Below, in pieces: positions 6,292-8,401 of a stretch of DNA of 8,401 nt. Position 1 is the first letter of the stretch. Each line of letters begins with the position of its first letter. Made by a program: the position numbers and the translations under genes. This stretch comes from Chlorobiota bacterium (GTDB taxonomy: Bacteria > Bacteroidota > Ignavibacteria > Kapaibacteriales > NICIL-2). Below the pieces are notes generated by a model. It had not been told where the DNA came from and ran no database searches. It worked only from the letters and a program-made list of their open reading frames with translations. The stretch covers positions 1 to 8,401 of the forward strand of contig RFIK01000109.1 in the NCBI GenBank assembly GCA_003695605.1, written 5' to 3'.

Positions 6292-7326
6292 TCAGCGAAC
6301 GAAGAAGACGATCGCGCCCGTGATGACAATGTTCGCCAGACCGAGCGGCAAGAGAACTCGCCAGCCGAGATTCATCAGCTGATCGTAGCGAAAGCGCGGC
6401 AGTGTCCACCGCACCCAGATGAACAGAAACAGCGGCACGCTGACTTTCCCGACAAACACCGCAAGCTCGAAAAGCACTCGCGGGAGCGTTCCTTCCTGCA
6501 ATCCGAGCAGCGTGGGAAGAAATGGCATGTCGTAGCCGCCAAGGTAGAGCGTCGTCATCACTGCCGATGCGGTGAACATGTTGGCGTACTCAGCAAGGTA
6601 GAACAGTCCGAACTTCATCCCCGAATACTCTGTGTGGTAGCCGCCGACAAGTTCTGGCTCTGCTTCAGGAAGGTCGAACGGCGCACGATTTGTCTCCGCA
6701 AAGGAAGCAACAAGGAAAATCAAAAATCCCAGTGGCTGAAACCAGATATTCCACCGTCCGCCTGACTGTGACGCGATGATCTGGTTCATGTCGAGTGAAC
6801 CGCTCACCATGACCGCCGCAACAGCAGCGAGGCCCATGGCAAGTTCGTAGGAGATCATTTGCGCCGATGAACGGAGCCCTCCCAGAAGCGAGTACTTGTT
6901 GTTCGACGACCATCCAGCGAGAACAATGCCGTACACCCCAATCGAGGAGAGCGCCAAGTAGAACAGCAACCCAACGTTTACATTCGGAGCAACGGCGATG
7001 AAGAGCTTTGTGCCATCGTCGAGCAACAGGTAGCTGGCGGGGGCGATTACACACAGGACCGAGAGCGCCACAGCAATCGAGATAATCGGCGCAAGCCGGT
7101 GGAACGGCGTACTGGCGTTATAGGGGACAATGTCTTCTTTCGTGTAGAGTTTGAGGACGTCCGCCAATGGTTGGAGCAGTCCAAACGGCCCAACGCGATT
7201 CGGCCCGATGCGGTACTGCATCCACGCTGAAATTCGCCGTTCAAGGTACACTAGCGCCGCAGCCACAACGAGTGCAACGTTGAGCGCGATCGCTCCTTTG
7301 ATGAGTGTCAAAACCAAGGGACTCAT
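6292..7326 (-). CDS. nuoH: NADH-quinone oxidoreductase subunit H
   Basis: This is a complete 344-residue subunit of the membrane arm of complex I (ND1 homologue). It forms the entrance of the quinone cavity together with NuoB and NuoD. About eight hydrophobic segments are visible. Hallmark loops are present: LERRISAWMQYRIGPNRVGPFGLLQPLADVLKL begins near residue 28, and AETNRAPFDLPEAEPELVGGYHTEYSGMKF runs from residue 210, rich in the conserved acidic residues thought to couple quinone chemistry to proton movement. ISYEL (158-162) and the C-terminal WVRWTLPRFRYDQLM (304-318) also match. The start is an ATG 16 bases after the nuoG stop, with no obvious Shine-Dalgarno, so translation may be coupled to nuoG. 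Nothing is missing. Confidence 0.98.
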   Translation of the reverse strand: MSPLVLTLIKGAIALNVALVVAAALVYLERRISAWMQYRIGPNRVGPFGLLQPLADVLKLYTKEDIVPYNASTPFHRLAPIISIAVALSVLCVIAPASYLLLDDGTKLFIAVAPNVNVGLLFYLALSSIGVYGIVLAGWSSNNKYSLLGGLRSSAQMISYELAMGLAAVAAVMVSGSLDMNQIIASQSGGRWNIWFQPLGFLIFLVASFAETNRAPFDLPEAEPELVGGYHTEYSGMKFGLFYLAEYANMFTASAVMTTLYLGGYDMPFLPTLLGLQEGTLPRVLFELAVFVGKVSVPLFLFIWVRWTLPRFRYDQLMNLGWRVLLPLGLANIVITGAIVFFVR

Positions 7327-7342
7327 GTGTGCGAACGCTGTA

Positions 7343-8401
7343 TTAGTCGGACTGAGGTTTCATGGAGTGTGAGCGATAGACGACACCAACAGGCTCTGGA
7401 TCGTTACCCCGACCGAGCCGGATACCACGGTACTGGCGGAGCGCTTCGTAATTCATCGCACTGAAAGCTTCCACGCGTTCTTCAATAGCGGCGAACACCT
7501 CAGCTGCACTGCGGTATGCTATCGGGTGGCCGGCGGCTCGAGCAACGCCCGTAAGGAGCTGCCAGTGAGGCCGGCACTGGCGGCGTTCGCCATGGGTCCA
7601 CCGATCGTTAGGAGCACCGAATTCATCCAGACGGCTTTGCGCCATGCCATTGATCCGTCGGAGTGTTTCTGCGGTTTCAACCGCCGGTTGGAGATACTGG
7701 ACCCATCCATCACAGTTCGTGAAGGTTCCTTCGATTTCGGCATACGTTGCCGCTGGGAGCACGACATCGGCAATCTCCTCAAGCTGCGAGTGATTGCTAA
7801 GCTGGGCAATGATTGCATCCGCGCTCCGGAGGTGCTCATCCCAGCCGCTACTGTCTCGTTGAGCAAATGGATCGGCGCCGATAAAGTAGATCACCGCAGG
7901 CATGCGCTCGCGTATATGCTGGAGCAGCTCCTCCCACGTCGTGCTCGGAATGCCGAGCGCTCGCAAGCCAGTAGCATTTGCATTTCGATCGCTCGAGCGG
8001 AGGAAATCATCGCCGAAGGAAGGATCGTATCGCTCCACAAATGCAACGTGCTCGATGCCGAAGGCTGCGGCACACTCACGGGCAACGAAGCCATCTTCGT
8101 TTGTCACCGAACCTGAAAGAACCATCATCGCATCGCCTCGTGCGGTGCTCAGCGCGTCCGCGACTGCGCGGAACGCCTCCTCGAACGAGGCAGGCTCGAG
8201 CGCCCCATTGCGACGGACAGTCGCACCACTGATGCGCCCAGTGTTCACCCACCGGTACTGCTCCAATCGCCCGGCATCGCACATCCAGTAGTGATTGACG
8301 TGTGGGTTCGGGCGAGGCTCCAGGCGCAGAATCTGGTTATCGCGCACACCAATGTTGATGTTACAGCCACGCGCACAACCCGGACAAACGCTCGGGGTAA
8401 A
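7343..8401 (-). CDS. nuoG: NADH-quinone oxidoreductase subunit G, C-terminal part (5' end outside window)
   Basis: The minus-strand frame is open to base 8401, so the gene continues beyond the window; a GTG at 8347 is internal, not the start. The visible 352 residues begin just before an iron-sulfur motif C6-x2-C9-x3-C13-x27-C41 (CPGCARGCNI, then WMCDAGR). This spacing matches the extra N7 [4Fe-4S] cluster of NuoG in E. coli and Thermus. Then follows a molybdopterin-oxidoreductase-like domain without a cofactor role in NuoG: MVLSGSVTNEDGFV (93-106), FIGADPF (173-179), ADVVLPAATYAEIEGTFTN (211-229) and a final segment with HWQLLTGVARAAG (279-291). The distance from the cysteine motif to ADVVLP, about 170 residues, looks short for NuoG, so the domain seems compact. 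The N-terminal 2Fe-2S and N4/N5 cluster region lies outside the window. A molybdopterin oxidoreductase of other type is unlikely given nuoH and nuoI downstream. Confidence 0.93.
   Translation of the reverse strand, partial: FTPSVCPGCARGCNINIGVRDNQILRLEPRPNPHVNHYWMCDAGRLEQYRWVNTGRISGATVRRNGALEPASFEEAFRAVADALSTARGDAMMVLSGSVTNEDGFVARECAAAFGIEHVAFVERYDPSFGDDFLRSSDRNANATGLRALGIPSTTWEELLQHIRERMPAVIYFIGADPFAQRDSSGWDEHLRSADAIIAQLSNHSQLEEIADVVLPAATYAEIEGTFTNCDGWVQYLQPAVETAETLRRINGMAQSRLDEFGAPNDRWTHGERRQCRPHWQLLTGVARAAGHPIAYRSAAEVFAAIEERVEAFSAMNYEALRQYRGIRLGRGNDPEPVGVVYRSHSMKPQSD

Overview
The window is a dense, ordinary-looking stretch of bacterial chromosome. It holds nine protein-coding genes (two cut by the window edges) and one tRNA, and more than 95% of it is explained by them. 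Protein families point to a respiring bacterium with a proton-pumping complex I. Moderately GC-rich codons, weak or missing Shine-Dalgarno sequences before most genes and the LytR_C-rsfS pairing would fit the Bacteroidota/Chlorobi/Kapabacteria side of the tree. That placement is inference at low confidence; nothing in the window is a phylogenetic marker I can place exactly.

Layout. Positions 1-204 (+) are the 3' end of an M20-family amidohydrolase. It meets a membrane-anchored metallophosphoesterase (201-1505, -) tail to tail, and the two stop codons overlap within one TTAG. A 74-base divergent spacer with an inverted repeat separates the phosphoesterase from a methionine sulfoxide reductase gene (1580-2410, +), which encodes an intact MsrB domain followed by an MsrA-like domain that has lost its catalytic motif. 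Next come tRNA-Phe(GAA) (2457-2529, +) and a thioredoxin-fold (peroxiredoxin-like) protein (2644-3201, +).

From 3208 to the right edge everything is on the minus strand and tightly packed. In transcription order the genes are nuoG (5' end outside the window), nuoH, nuoI, a small LytR_C-domain membrane protein, rsfS (ribosome silencing factor) and argS (arginyl-tRNA synthetase). Gaps of 5-30 bases suggest one transcription unit. It couples part of complex I to a ribosome-hibernation factor and a tRNA synthetase. nuoJ does not follow nuoI, so the complex I gene set is split in this genome.

I see no mobile element, CRISPR array, prophage or toxin-antitoxin module. The most notable item is the MsrB/degenerate-MsrA fusion. 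The other findings are modest: the compact NuoG tail with a retained N7-type cysteine set, the interrupted nuo cluster, the divergent inverted repeat, a possibly near-leaderless tRNA promoter and two terminator-free convergent junctions. I do not see a convincing new multi-gene system here.
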